Source of the DNA: Pedobacter sp. WC2423 | GTDB taxonomy: Bacteria; Bacteroidota; Bacteroidia; Sphingobacteriales; Sphingobacteriaceae | Assembly (NCBI RefSeq): GCF_040822065.1 | Contig: NZ_CP162005.1 | Span: forward strand, 5,642,001-5,706,000 | Direction: 5' to 3' | Length of the DNA: 64,000 nucleotides | Part shown: positions 1 to 9,422 of the stretch, piece by piece | Position numbering within the stretch: the first letter of the stretch is position 1 | Layout: every line of letters begins with the position of its first letter | Notes under the pieces: model-generated | Told to the model about the DNA's origin: nothing | Database searches by the model: none | What the model saw: the letters and a program-made list of their open reading frames with translations, nothing else | Position numbers and translations under genes: made by a program

Positions 1-1
1 G

Positions 2-3000
2 TTCACTGCAAATCCAGCAGATAAACTGAGTCAGTGTGCTGGATCAGGTACCAGTTTTACAGCTACTGCTGCCAATTTTTGTTCTTTGAAATGGCAGTTG
101 AGTACAGATGGGGGAACAAATTATGCAGATATCGCTGATGCTGGTGTTTATTCGGGTTCAGCCACAGCAACACTTACTATTTCAAATGTTAATGGCTTAA
201 ATAATAACAGATACAGACTGAATGCAAATGGTTCCTCAGGGATAGTCAGCTCGACCGGCGCACTCTTAACTTTATCCAGCCAGGTGATTAATTTATCACC
301 AGTACTGGCTTCGGGAACTTATAAGACAGCTTACAGTCAATCTGTAACAATTGCATCGGGCGGAGGAGCACCTTATGTATACAGTCTGGCTTCTGGAACT
401 TTACCTGCTGGTTTAACTATTTCTTCGGCTGGGGTTATTTCAGGTACGCCAACAGCTGCTGGTACTTTTAATTTTACTGTTAATGTGACTGGTGCCTGCG
501 TAAGTTCAGGTTCACAAGCTTTTTCACTGGTCATTGCACCGAAAGTGGTCACTGCAACATTTGCTGCGGTCACTAAGGCTTATAATGGAGATGCAGTTGC
601 TAACGTAGTTTTTAATCCTCTTGATGCAGGAAGCGGAGTAGTAGCACCAGACGTAGTCAGTGTAACTTATACTTCAGCGGCTTATAATACTGCAGGTGTG
701 GGAATTAATAAACCGGTAACTTTAACCGGTCTGGCTTTAACGGGTGCTAACAGTGCATCCTATACGTTAAACCCCGTAGTCGTTACAGGTACGATTACAA
801 CTGCTACTATTGTTCCATCATTGGTCTTACCTATTACTAAGGTGTATGATGGGAATACAACAGCCGCATTAACAAGTGCAAATTATAGTTTTACGGGGAA
901 GGTAGGTGCAGAAGATGTTGCTTTAAACAATCCTGCCACCGGAACTTATGCGTTAAAGGATATTGGTAACCGTTTAGTGAGTGTTACCGGGTTAACCCTT
1001 ACCGGAACAAATGCAGCTAACTACACGCTCTCCACTACAAGTATCAGTGCGACGGGTACAATTACTGCGGCTACTATTGTTCCATCTTTAGTGGTACCTA
1101 TTACTAAGGTGTACGATGGGAATACAACAGCTGCACTGACAGGTGCAAACTATACTTTTACAGGTAAAGTAGGTGCGGAGAACGTAGCTTTAAATAATCC
1201 TGCTACCGGAACTTATGCACTTAAAGATGCCGGCAACCGTTTAGTGAGTGTGACTGGTTTAGCGCTTACTGGTACAGATGCGGGTAACTATATACTTTCT
1301 ACAACAAATGTCAGTGCAACAGGAACCATTAATCAGGCAACTATTGTACCAGTACTTGCAGGAACAATCACCAAAGTATATGATGGCAATACCACAGCTG
1401 CATTAACAGGTACTAATTATAGCTTTACAGGTAAAGTTGGCGTAGAAAATGTCGCTTTAAATAATCCTGCTAACGGAACTTATGCGCTTAAAGATATCGG
1501 CAACCGTTTAGTCAGCGTTACTGGTTTGGCGCTTACTGGCACAGATGCTGCAAATTATACACTTTCTACAACGAGTTTAACTGCTCCGGGTACGATTACT
1601 GCAGCAACCATTGTACCAGTACTTGCAGGAACGATTACCAAGGTTTATGATGGTAATACTACAGCAGCATTAACAGGTTCAAATTATAGTTTTACAGGTA
1701 AAATTGGTACAGAGGATGTGGCGCTGAATAATCCTGCAGCTGGGGCTTATGACCTGAAAGAAGCAGGTAACAGAACGGTAAGTGTGAGCGGAATCACTTT
1801 AACGGGAACTGATGCGGCGAATTATACACTTTCCACTACGAGTTTAACTGCTCCGGGTACGATTACCGCAGCTACCATTATACCAGTACTTGCCGGAACG
1901 ATTACCAAAGTTTATGATGGCAATACCACTGCTGCATTAACAGGTGCGAATTACAGCTTCACTGGAAATATCGGTGCGGATGTGGTGGCGCTGAATAATC
2001 CTGTAACAGGTGCTTATGATCTGAAAGAAGCAGGCAACAGAACAGTAAGCGTGAACGGCATTGCCTTAACAGGTGCTGATGCGGCGAACTATACGCTTTC
2101 CACGACGAGTTTAACTGCTCCGGGTACGATTACCGCAGCTACCATTATACCAGTACTTGCCGGAACGATCACCAAGGTTTATGACGGCAATACCACTGCT
2201 GCCTTAACAGGTACGAACTACAGCTTCACTGGAAATATCGGTGCAGATGTGGTGGCGCTGAATAATCCTGTAACAGGTGTTTATGATCTGAAAGAAGCAG
2301 GCAACAGAACAGTAAGTGTGAGCGGCATTGCCTTAACAGGTGCTGATGCAGCGAACTATACGCTTTCTACCACTAGCTTAACTGCTCCGGGTACGATTAC
2401 CGCAGCTACCATTATACCAGTACTTGCCGGAACGATTACCAAGGTTTATGACGGCAATACCACTGCTGCGTTAACAGGCGCGAATTACAGCTTCACCGGG
2501 AATATCGGTGCAGATGTGGTGGCATTGAATAATCCTGCAGCCGGAACTTACGACCTGAAAGAAGCAGGCAACAGAACAGTCAGCGTAAACGGCATTACTT
2601 TAACAGGTGCTGATGCAGCGAACTATACACTTTCTACGACGAGCTTAACTGCTCCGGGTACAATTACCGCAGCTACCATTATCCCGGTACTTGCCGGAAC
2701 GATTACCAAGGTTTATGATGGCAATACCACTGCTGCGTTAACAGGTGCGAATTACAGCTTCACTGGTAATGTCGGTGCGGATGTGGTGGCAATCACCAAT
2801 CCTGCTACAGGAACTTATGACCTGAAAGAAGCAGGCAACAGAACAGTAAGCGTAAACGGCATTGCGTTAACGGGTGCTGATGCAGCGAACTATACGCTTT
2901 CTACCACGAGCTTAACTGCTCCGGGTACAATTACTGCGGCTACTATTATACCAGTACTTGCCGGAACAATTACCAAAGTTTATGATGGCAATACCGCTGC

Positions 3001-6000
3001 TGCGCTGACGGGTACGAACTACAGCTTCACTGGAAATATCGGTGCAGATGTGGTGGCGCTGAATAATCCTGTAACAGGTGTTTATGATCTGAAAGAAGCA
3101 GGCAACAGAACAGTAAGTGTGAACGGCATTGCGTTAACGGGTGCTGATGCAGCGAACTATACGCTTTCTACAACGAGCTTAACTGCTCCGGGTACGATCA
3201 CTGCGGCTACCATTATACCAGTGCTTGCCGGAACAATTACCAAAGTTTATGATGGCAATACTGCTGCTGCGCTAACAGGTGCGAATTACAGCTTTAGCGG
3301 AAATATTAGTGCAGATGATGTGGCACTGAATAATCCTGCAGCTGGAACTTACGACCTGAAAGAAGCAGGCAACAGAACAGTAAGCGTGAGCGGCATTACC
3401 TTAACAGGTGCTGATGCTGCGAATTATACGCTTTCTACAACGAGCTTAACTGCGCCGGGTACAATCACTGCGGCTACCATTATACCAGTGCTTGCCGGAA
3501 CAATTACCAAAGTTTATGATGGCAATACTGCAGCTGTATTAGCTGCTGCGAATTACAGCTTTAGCGGAAATATTGGTGCAGACGATGTTGCACTGAATAA
3601 TCCTGCAGCTGGAACTTACGACCTGAAAGAAGCAGGCAACAGAACAGTAAGCGTGAGCGGAATTACCTTAACAGGTGCTGATGCTTTAAATTATACGCTT
3701 TCTACTACGAGCTTAACTGCTCCTGGTACGATTACCTCAGCTACCATTATACCGGTACTTGCAGGAACGATCACTAAGGTTTATGACGGCAATACTGCAG
3801 CTGTATTAACTGCTGCGAATTACAGCTTTAGCGGAAATATTGGTGCGGATGATGTTGCACTGAATAATCCTGCAGCTGGAACTTACGACCTGAAAGAAGC
3901 AGGTAACAGAACGGTAAGCGTAAGCGGAATTACTTTAACAGGTGCTGATGCTGCGAACTACACCATTTCAACCACAAGTTTAACTGCTCCGGGTACAATT
4001 ACCTCAGCTACCATTATTCCAGTGCTTGCTGGAACGATTACCAAGGTTTATGATGGCAATACAACTGCTGCACTGACGGGTTCAAACTATAGCTTTACTG
4101 GAAAAATTGGTGGGGATGATGTGGCGATAACAAATCCTGCAGCTGGAACTTATGACCTGAAAGAAGTGGGGAACAGAACGGTAAGCGTAAGCGGAATTAA
4201 CTTAACAGGTGCTGATGCGGCGAACTACACCATTTCAACAACAAGTTTAACTGCTCCGGGTACAATCACTTCGGCTACGATTATCCCTGTCCTGGCAGGA
4301 ACGATTACCAAGGTTTATGATGGCAATACAACTGCTGCACTGACGGGTTCAAACTATAGCTTTACTGGAAATATTGGCGCAGATAATGTAGCCTTAAATA
4401 ATCCTGCAGCTGGAACTTATGACCAGAAAGAAGCAGGTAACAGAACAGTAAGCGTGAACGGCATTACCTTAACAGGTGCTGATGCTGCGAACTACACACT
4501 TTCTACTACAAGTTTAACAGCTCCGGGTACAATTACCTCAGCTACGATTATCCCTGTACTGGCAGGAACGATTAGTAAGGTTTATGATGGTAATACGACT
4601 GCTGCACTGACGGGTTCTAATTATAGCTTCACTGGAAATATTGGCGGTGATGATGTGGCTTTAAACAATCCTGCTGCCGGAACTTATGACCTGAAAGAAG
4701 TGGGCAACAGAACAGTGAGTGTGAGCGGTATTACCTTAACAGGTACTGATGCTGTGAATTACACCATTTCTACAACAAGTTTAACAGCTCCGGGTACGAT
4801 TACCTCAGCTACGATTATCCCTGTACTGGCAGGAACGATTACCAAAGTTTATGATGGCAATACGACTGCTGCACTGACGGGTTCGAACTATAGCTTCACT
4901 GGTAAAATTGGTGCTGACCAGGTAGCGATCAACAATCCTGCTTCCGGAACTTACAACCTGAAGGATGTAGGCAACAGAACAGTAAATGTGAACGGAATTG
5001 CCTTAACAGGTGCTGATGCGGGTAATTATACACTTTCGTCGACCAGTCTTACTGCTCCGGGAACAATTACTGCGGCAGCAATTACACCTGTACTTGCTGG
5101 TACCATTACCAAGGTTTACGATGGTAATGCAACGGCAACTTTAACGGGCGCTAACTATAGCTTTACTGGCCAGGTAAGCGGAGAAAATGTAACCTTGAAC
5201 AATCCTGCTGCCGGAACTTATAACAATGCATTGGTTGCAACAGGTAAAACAGTAACCGTGAACGGAATTACACTGACCGGAACTGATGCCGGTAACTATG
5301 TACTGACTACAACTAGTTTGACAAGTGCAAATGGTGTGATTACTGCTCAGCCTTTAACAATTACGGCCGATAACAAGCAAATGATACAAGGTACTGTTGT
5401 ACCAGTGTTAACCTTAACCTATAGCGGTTTTGTAAATGGAGAAAACAGCAGTGTATTGCTTACGCCTGCTAATTTAAATACTACGGCTACCAACAGTTCG
5501 GTAGCAGGTAATTATCCGATTACGGTAAGTGGGGCAACAGCAGCCAATTATGCGATTACTTTTGTGAATGGAATATTGACGGTAAGTCCGGGTGTACCTA
5601 CAAGTATCAGCCTTGCTGCGGTGCCATTATATGAAAACAAACCTGCGGGAGCTTTGGCGGGAACATTAAGCAGCACCTCGCTTGATCCGAATGCAGTTTT
5701 CACTTATACACTGGTGAGTGGTAGTGGAGATACTGACAATGCGTTGTTCACGATTACCGGTGATCAGATAAAAACAACTGCAAGTCTGAGCTACAAACAG
5801 AAATCAGCTTACAGCATTTTAGTGAGAAGCACAACTCAGTATGGTTTAACGCTGGATAAACAGTTTACGATTAACCTGATTGATGTAAACGAAGTGCCAA
5901 CATTGAATCCTATTGCTGATGTGACGCAATGCAATACGACCAGCAGACAAACTATTGCTTTAACAGGGATAACTCCGGGCCCTGAAACAAGTCAGACTAC

Positions 6001-6727
6001 GACACTTACTGTACGTGCCGATAAACCGGCTATGTTCAGCGACCTGAGTGTAAGCCAGGGTACTGGTGGGAATGGAACATTGACTTACCGTTTAGCTAAC
6101 CAGACTGTTTCGGGAACTGTAAATATTACAGTGACTGTAAAAGATAACGGTGGAACAGCAAATGGAGGAGTGGATACTTACAGCAGAACTTTTGTACTGA
6201 CTGTTAATCCATTGCCGGTGTTGAGTATTGTTTCTTCAGCAGGTTTGGAAATATCGAAAGGTATAACCACTACATTGACTGCAAGTGGCGGTACAAGTTA
6301 TGTATGGGCTGATGCTGCAGGCATAATCAGCGGACAAAATACGGCGGTTCTGACTATCAGGCCATCACGTACTGCTTCTTATACGGTTACAGCATTGAAT
6401 GCTTCGGGTTGCAGCAGCACACAGTTGATTACCATCAAAGTGCTGGATGATTACAGAACTATTGATGCAACGAATATTATAACACCTAACGGGGATGGGG
6501 TGAATGACAAATTCATCATCAGAAATATTGATATGTATCCTGATAATGTGGTTAAAATATTTGACCGTGCTGGAAGACTGCTTTATACTAAACAAGGATA
6601 TGATAATAGCTGGGACGGAACAATTAGTGGTAATCCTTTAAGTGAAGGTACTTACTTCTATGTATTGGATTTTGGTGACGGCAGAGGCAAGATTAAAGGC
6701 TTCATTACGCTGGTAAGGAACAATTAA
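2..6727 (+). CDS. Giant YDG-repeat secreted protein with type IX sorting C-terminus (5'-partial)
   Basis: The reading frame is open from base 2 with no stop, so the gene starts before the window; the TTG at 86 is not a credible start. The visible 2241 residues contain an Ig-like piece, a putative-Ig segment (GGAPYVYSLASGTLPAGL), one degenerate YDG unit, 17 near-identical YDG repeats, an MBG-like domain, a cadherin-like stretch and further Ig-like segments. The last ~90 residues carry the TPNGDGVNDKF motif and end in a beta-rich KGFITLVRNN tail, which matches the gliding-motility-associated type B C-terminal domain used as a type IX secretion signal. It is presumably a cell-surface or released adhesin. 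The PorP/SprF-like gene 11 bp downstream is the usual partner of type B substrates. Ligand unknown. Confidence 0.93.
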   Translation, partial: FTANPADKLSQCAGSGTSFTATAANFCSLKWQLSTDGGTNYADIADAGVYSGSATATLTISNVNGLNNNRYRLNANGSSGIVSSTGALLTLSSQVINLSPVLASGTYKTAYSQSVTIASGGGAPYVYSLASGTLPAGLTISSAGVISGTPTAAGTFNFTVNVTGACVSSGSQAFSLVIAPKVVTATFAAVTKAYNGDAVANVVFNPLDAGSGVVAPDVVSVTYTSAAYNTAGVGINKPVTLTGLALTGANSASYTLNPVVVTGTITTATIVPSLVLPITKVYDGNTTAALTSANYSFTGKVGAEDVALNNPATGTYALKDIGNRLVSVTGLTLTGTNAANYTLSTTSISATGTITAATIVPSLVVPITKVYDGNTTAALTGANYTFTGKVGAENVALNNPATGTYALKDAGNRLVSVTGLALTGTDAGNYILSTTNVSATGTINQATIVPVLAGTITKVYDGNTTAALTGTNYSFTGKVGVENVALNNPANGTYALKDIGNRLVSVTGLALTGTDAANYTLSTTSLTAPGTITAATIVPVLAGTITKVYDGNTTAALTGSNYSFTGKIGTEDVALNNPAAGAYDLKEAGNRTVSVSGITLTGTDAANYTLSTTSLTAPGTITAATIIPVLAGTITKVYDGNTTAALTGANYSFTGNIGADVVALNNPVTGAYDLKEAGNRTVSVNGIALTGADAANYTLSTTSLTAPGTITAATIIPVLAGTITKVYDGNTTAALTGTNYSFTGNIGADVVALNNPVTGVYDLKEAGNRTVSVSGIALTGADAANYTLSTTSLTAPGTITAATIIPVLAGTITKVYDGNTTAALTGANYSFTGNIGADVVALNNPAAGTYDLKEAGNRTVSVNGITLTGADAANYTLSTTSLTAPGTITAATIIPVLAGTITKVYDGNTTAALTGANYSFTGNVGADVVAITNPATGTYDLKEAGNRTVSVNGIALTGADAANYTLSTTSLTAPGTITAATIIPVLAGTITKVYDGNTAAALTGTNYSFTGNIGADVVALNNPVTGVYDLKEAGNRTVSVNGIALTGADAANYTLSTTSLTAPGTITAATIIPVLAGTITKVYDGNTAAALTGANYSFSGNISADDVALNNPAAGTYDLKEAGNRTVSVSGITLTGADAANYTLSTTSLTAPGTITAATIIPVLAGTITKVYDGNTAAVLAAANYSFSGNIGADDVALNNPAAGTYDLKEAGNRTVSVSGITLTGADALNYTLSTTSLTAPGTITSATIIPVLAGTITKVYDGNTAAVLTAANYSFSGNIGADDVALNNPAAGTYDLKEAGNRTVSVSGITLTGADAANYTISTTSLTAPGTITSATIIPVLAGTITKVYDGNTTAALTGSNYSFTGKIGGDDVAITNPAAGTYDLKEVGNRTVSVSGINLTGADAANYTISTTSLTAPGTITSATIIPVLAGTITKVYDGNTTAALTGSNYSFTGNIGADNVALNNPAAGTYDQKEAGNRTVSVNGITLTGADAANYTLSTTSLTAPGTITSATIIPVLAGTISKVYDGNTTAALTGSNYSFTGNIGGDDVALNNPAAGTYDLKEVGNRTVSVSGITLTGTDAVNYTISTTSLTAPGTITSATIIPVLAGTITKVYDGNTTAALTGSNYSFTGKIGADQVAINNPASGTYNLKDVGNRTVNVNGIALTGADAGNYTLSSTSLTAPGTITAAAITPVLAGTITKVYDGNATATLTGANYSFTGQVSGENVTLNNPAAGTYNNALVATGKTVTVNGITLTGTDAGNYVLTTTSLTSANGVITAQPLTITADNKQMIQGTVVPVLTLTYSGFVNGENSSVLLTPANLNTTATNSSVAGNYPITVSGATAANYAITFVNGILTVSPGVPTSISLAAVPLYENKPAGALAGTLSSTSLDPNAVFTYTLVSGSGDTDNALFTITGDQIKTTASLSYKQKSAYSILVRSTTQYGLTLDKQFTINLIDVNEVPTLNPIADVTQCNTTSRQTIALTGITPGPETSQTTTLTVRADKPAMFSDLSVSQGTGGNGTLTYRLANQTVSGTVNITVTVKDNGGTANGGVDTYSRTFVLTVNPLPVLSIVSSAGLEISKGITTTLTASGGTSYVWADAAGIISGQNTAVLTIRPSRTASYTVTALNASGCSSTQLITIKVLDDYRTIDATNIITPNGDGVNDKFIIRNIDMYPDNVVKIFDRAGRLLYTKQGYDNSWDGTISGNPLSEGTYFYVLDFGDGRGKIKGFITLVRNN
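833..5350 (+). repeat. 17 tandem 267-bp YDG repeats
   Basis: Each unit encodes 89 residues beginning I(T/S)KVYDGN and containing NYSF(T/S)G, NNPA, GNR(T/L)VSV and LTG(A/T)DA(A/G)NY. The first starts at 833 and the last at 5105, exactly 16 x 267 bp apart, so no unit before the last has gained or lost a codon. A diverged copy (KAYNGD) precedes the array. Units 4-12 are the most alike, also at synonymous sites, which suggests recent homogenisation by unequal exchange or gene conversion. Confidence 0.95.
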
Positions 6728-6738
6728 TAATTAAAGTT

Positions 6739-7632
6739 ATGAAAAGGAATATAGCAATATGGGGATTGATGACGGGGCTGTTTTTATTTACTGCTAAACA
6801 GTCTAAAGCACAATTAAATCCGCTGGCAGCAATGTATTATCAGAATCAATATCTGGGTAATCCTGCAATGGTTGGAATTGACAGAGGTCTGTCTTTTAAC
6901 CTGGGTTATCGCGCACAATGGAATGGAACACCTGGATCACCTGTTACCCAATCGGTAACAGGTAATTACGGGGTTACTGATAGAATGGGATTAGGTATTA
7001 ACGTGAGTAATGACAAAATTGGATTGCAGCGCTGGACAAGGGCAGTAGGATCTTATGCGTATCATTTACCACTGAATGGAAATGGAGATCAATTACATTT
7101 TGGTTTATCTTTTGGTTTTTCGAATGAAAGACTGAATGAAAACCTGGTTAATGGTGATCCGACTGATGTGGGTATCAGTCAGTATAACCAGCGATCGACT
7201 TATGTTGATGGAGATTTTGGTATTGCTTATACGGCAAACAGACTTACTTTACAAGCTGCATTACCTAATCTGAAAAGTGTTTTTCATAAAAATGACCTGA
7301 ATAATCTGTCGGATCAGGCTACTTTCTATACCGCAGCTAGTTACCGGTTGTCACTCAGCGAAGGTGAAGAAGGGGTCGATGTTGAACCTAAAGTGGCTTT
7401 AAGAGGTGTAAAAGGATACAAAGATATATTTGACGCAGGTGCAAATCTTGTTTTTGCCAATAAAAGAGTCAATGTATATGGCCTGTACCACTCTACAGAA
7501 AGTTATACTTTCGGTGTGGGGATGCAATACCAGGGATTGAACCTCAGTGGTTCATATACTTCTGGTACTTCGGCATTAAGAGGTTACGTGGATGGTAATT
7601 TTGAACTGAGCTTAAGGATTCGCGTGTTTTAG
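6739..7632 (+). CDS. PorP/SprF family type IX secretion membrane protein
   Basis: The 297-residue protein has a signal peptide (cleavage near SKAQ, residue 25) followed by the family opening LNPLAAMYYQNQYLGNPAMVG. Alternating beta-strand segments rich in G, Y and N follow, and it ends in an amphipathic strand (FELSLRIRVF) typical of an outer-membrane barrel. SprF/PorP-like proteins sit next to large type B substrates in Bacteroidota and are needed for their export or surface attachment. It follows the YDG-repeat gene by 11 bp and is almost certainly co-transcribed with it. A terminator lies 40 bp downstream. Confidence 0.9.
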   Translation: MKRNIAIWGLMTGLFLFTAKQSKAQLNPLAAMYYQNQYLGNPAMVGIDRGLSFNLGYRAQWNGTPGSPVTQSVTGNYGVTDRMGLGINVSNDKIGLQRWTRAVGSYAYHLPLNGNGDQLHFGLSFGFSNERLNENLVNGDPTDVGISQYNQRSTYVDGDFGIAYTANRLTLQAALPNLKSVFHKNDLNNLSDQATFYTAASYRLSLSEGEEGVDVEPKVALRGVKGYKDIFDAGANLVFANKRVNVYGLYHSTESYTFGVGMQYQGLNLSGSYTSGTSALRGYVDGNFELSLRIRVF

Positions 7633-7671
7633 CAGCTTATGGCAGCATAAATAAAAAATTAGTAAGATTGC

Positions 7672-7733
7672 AAATGTGGGTTATGTTGTTTTAGGTATAA
7701 AATACTTAAGGTAACATAGCCCACATTTTTTTT
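7672..7733 (+). terminator. Rho-independent terminator after PorP/SprF-like gene
   Basis: A 16-bp inverted repeat (7672-7687 with 7713-7728, one G-U pair) is followed immediately by a run of T (7725-7732). It closes the YDG/SprF operon. Confidence 0.85.
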
Positions 7734-7805
7734 ATAGTCTGCAGTATTCAAACAAATTTTTTAAATATATTTGAACCTTTAAGACCTTGTACAGTCTATC
7801 TTTTA

Positions 7806-8162
7806 ATGAAAATGCAAAAAGCACTTAATACCTTAATTAAATTCACCCTGATGCTGGTCATTATTTTTGGCTTAAACGGAAGAGTGATTGCAAGGTATGC
7901 AGATGGTTTTTTTCATAAAGGAGCTTCAACTGAAATCGGAACTTTAAAAACTCCAATGTGCAGAGCTAGTGTTGTGCATTGCAGATTACTTTATTCTGAA
8001 CAGGATTTTCAATCGGTTGTATTACCGTCTGCCGGATTTAAAACGGATTTAGTACCGCCTGTTCTCGTGGTAGTAAAGGCATATCAAGTATTATATACCA
8101 CCAAAAGTCTGAGTGGCCATGAATTTCAGCTCCTCCCATTACGGGCTCCGCCTTATTGCTAA
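7806..8162 (+). CDS. Small exported protein of unknown function upstream of RND efflux operon
   Basis: This 118-residue protein has a positively charged N-terminus and a hydrophobic segment (about residues 12-26) like a signal peptide or anchor. No known domain was recognised. It contains three Cys (CRASVVHC and the C-terminal residue) and ends in the unusual PLRAPPYC. A TAnnTTTG-type element (7766-7773) lies about 33 bp upstream of the start, without a clear -33 partner. It precedes the efflux operon by about 125 bp, so a role linked to efflux, perhaps as a small periplasmic sensor or metal-related factor, is only a guess. Some unannotated small proteins in front of Bacteroidota pumps have this general form. 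Confidence 0.6.
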   Translation: MKMQKALNTLIKFTLMLVIIFGLNGRVIARYADGFFHKGASTEIGTLKTPMCRASVVHCRLLYSEQDFQSVVLPSAGFKTDLVPPVLVVVKAYQVLYTTKSLSGHEFQLLPLRAPPYC

Positions 8163-8288
8163 AATAGTTTAATAAGCGGACCTGATTTCTCCGTTTCCTT
8201 TTTTTAATTCCAGTTAACTCCATCTATGTTAATCTGGTAATCTTGTATATAGTCAATTTTATTGGCTATGACTCTTTCTAAAGACGAC

Positions 8289-9404
8289 ATGAACATTTTC
8301 AAAACTCCTTTAGCCATACTGGCTTCCCTGGTTATCTTTTCCTCTTGTGGAAATCATAAAAAAGATAAAACCGCCGATCAGGTTAAACCATATCCTGTAG
8401 TTACACTCTCGCCTCAAACCGCCAATATTTATACTGATTATCCTGCAACCATACAGGGAATACAGAATATTGAGATACGTCCAAAAATAGATGGATATGT
8501 AGCAGACATTTTTGTGGATGAAGGTGCATCAGTAAAAAAAGGGCAATTGCTCTTTAGAATTAATGCCCCGCAATATGAGCAGGATGTGAAAACAACAGAA
8601 GCCAATATAAAAATAGCACAGGCAGATGTGAATGCGGCACGAATGAATGTTGATAAGGTAAAGCCACTGGTTGATGAAGATATTGTGAGCCCTTATCAGC
8701 TTGAATCAGCAAAATATACACTGGAATCGAAACAAGGTGCGCTTGCACAAGCTAACGCAGCAATGAATAATGCGAAAACAAACCTGAGCTATACCCAGAT
8801 TTTTAGCCCGGTAGATGGTGTAATCGGTATCCTTCCTTATAAAATTGGAAGTTTGGTGAGCAGCACCACTGCCAATCCGCTGACTACAGTATCAAATATT
8901 GAAAGTATTTATGCTTATTTCTCTATTAATGAAAGACAGGGGCTTGACTTTTTCCTCGCGGCCAAAGGAGTGACCATGCAGCAGAAATTAACCACTTTAC
9001 CTCCGGTTAACCTGGTGCTTGCCAATGGGAATATACTGCCGGCTGCGGGAAAAGTTGAAACTGCAAGTGGTTTAATTAATGCCCAGACCGGGTCTATCAA
9101 TATGAGAGCAACTTTTCCTAACCATGATGGACTGGTGCGCAGTGGTAGCAGCGCTGTAGTCAGGATTCCCAGAAAAATGAATTCAGCTTTACTCATTCCA
9201 CAGAAAGCTACCTATCAGATTCAGGGAAAATTATTTGTTTATGTAGTAGACAAGTCAAACAAAGTGAATTCTGTGGAAATTACAACTGCGGCCAGTACTG
9301 ATGATGCCTATGTAATTCAGAAAGGATTAAAAGCAGGTGACAGAATAGTAGCAGACGGTATTTCGAACCTGAGAGAAGGGCTGGAAATTAAACCAACAAA
9401 ATAA
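8289..9404 (+). CDS. RND efflux periplasmic adaptor lipoprotein (AcrA/MexA-like)
   Basis: Membrane-fusion subunit of a tripartite drug/solute exporter. I place the start at ATG 8289, nine codons inside the longest frame, because it gives a clean lipoprotein signal (IFSSCG, Cys20). The family order is visible: biotinyl-lipoyl half motif (EIRPKIDGYVADIFVDEGASVKKGQLLFRI), an alpha-helical hairpin with many Ala/Gln, the second lipoyl half (IFSPVDGVIG), then beta-barrel and membrane-proximal domains ending near LKAGDRIVADGI. First gene of a three-gene operon; the pump follows by 18 bp. Confidence 0.93.
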   Translation: MNIFKTPLAILASLVIFSSCGNHKKDKTADQVKPYPVVTLSPQTANIYTDYPATIQGIQNIEIRPKIDGYVADIFVDEGASVKKGQLLFRINAPQYEQDVKTTEANIKIAQADVNAARMNVDKVKPLVDEDIVSPYQLESAKYTLESKQGALAQANAAMNNAKTNLSYTQIFSPVDGVIGILPYKIGSLVSSTTANPLTTVSNIESIYAYFSINERQGLDFFLAAKGVTMQQKLTTLPPVNLVLANGNILPAAGKVETASGLINAQTGSINMRATFPNHDGLVRSGSSAVVRIPRKMNSALLIPQKATYQIQGKLFVYVVDKSNKVNSVEITTAASTDDAYVIQKGLKAGDRIVADGISNLREGLEIKPTK

Positions 9405-9422
9405 TTTAAGAAATATCAGCAT

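Noticed and set aside
833..5350. Regularly spaced repeats as a CRISPR array
   Set aside because: The repeats are 267 bp, contiguous, in frame and protein-coding, with no spacers.
373..6595. Minus-strand frames inside the YDG-repeat gene
   Set aside because: They are mirror images of a strongly coding plus-strand frame and lack any protein-like motifs.
8038..8223. 61-aa minus-strand ORF opposite the small exported protein
   Set aside because: It overlaps a plus-strand frame with a signal peptide; composition is that of a shadow.
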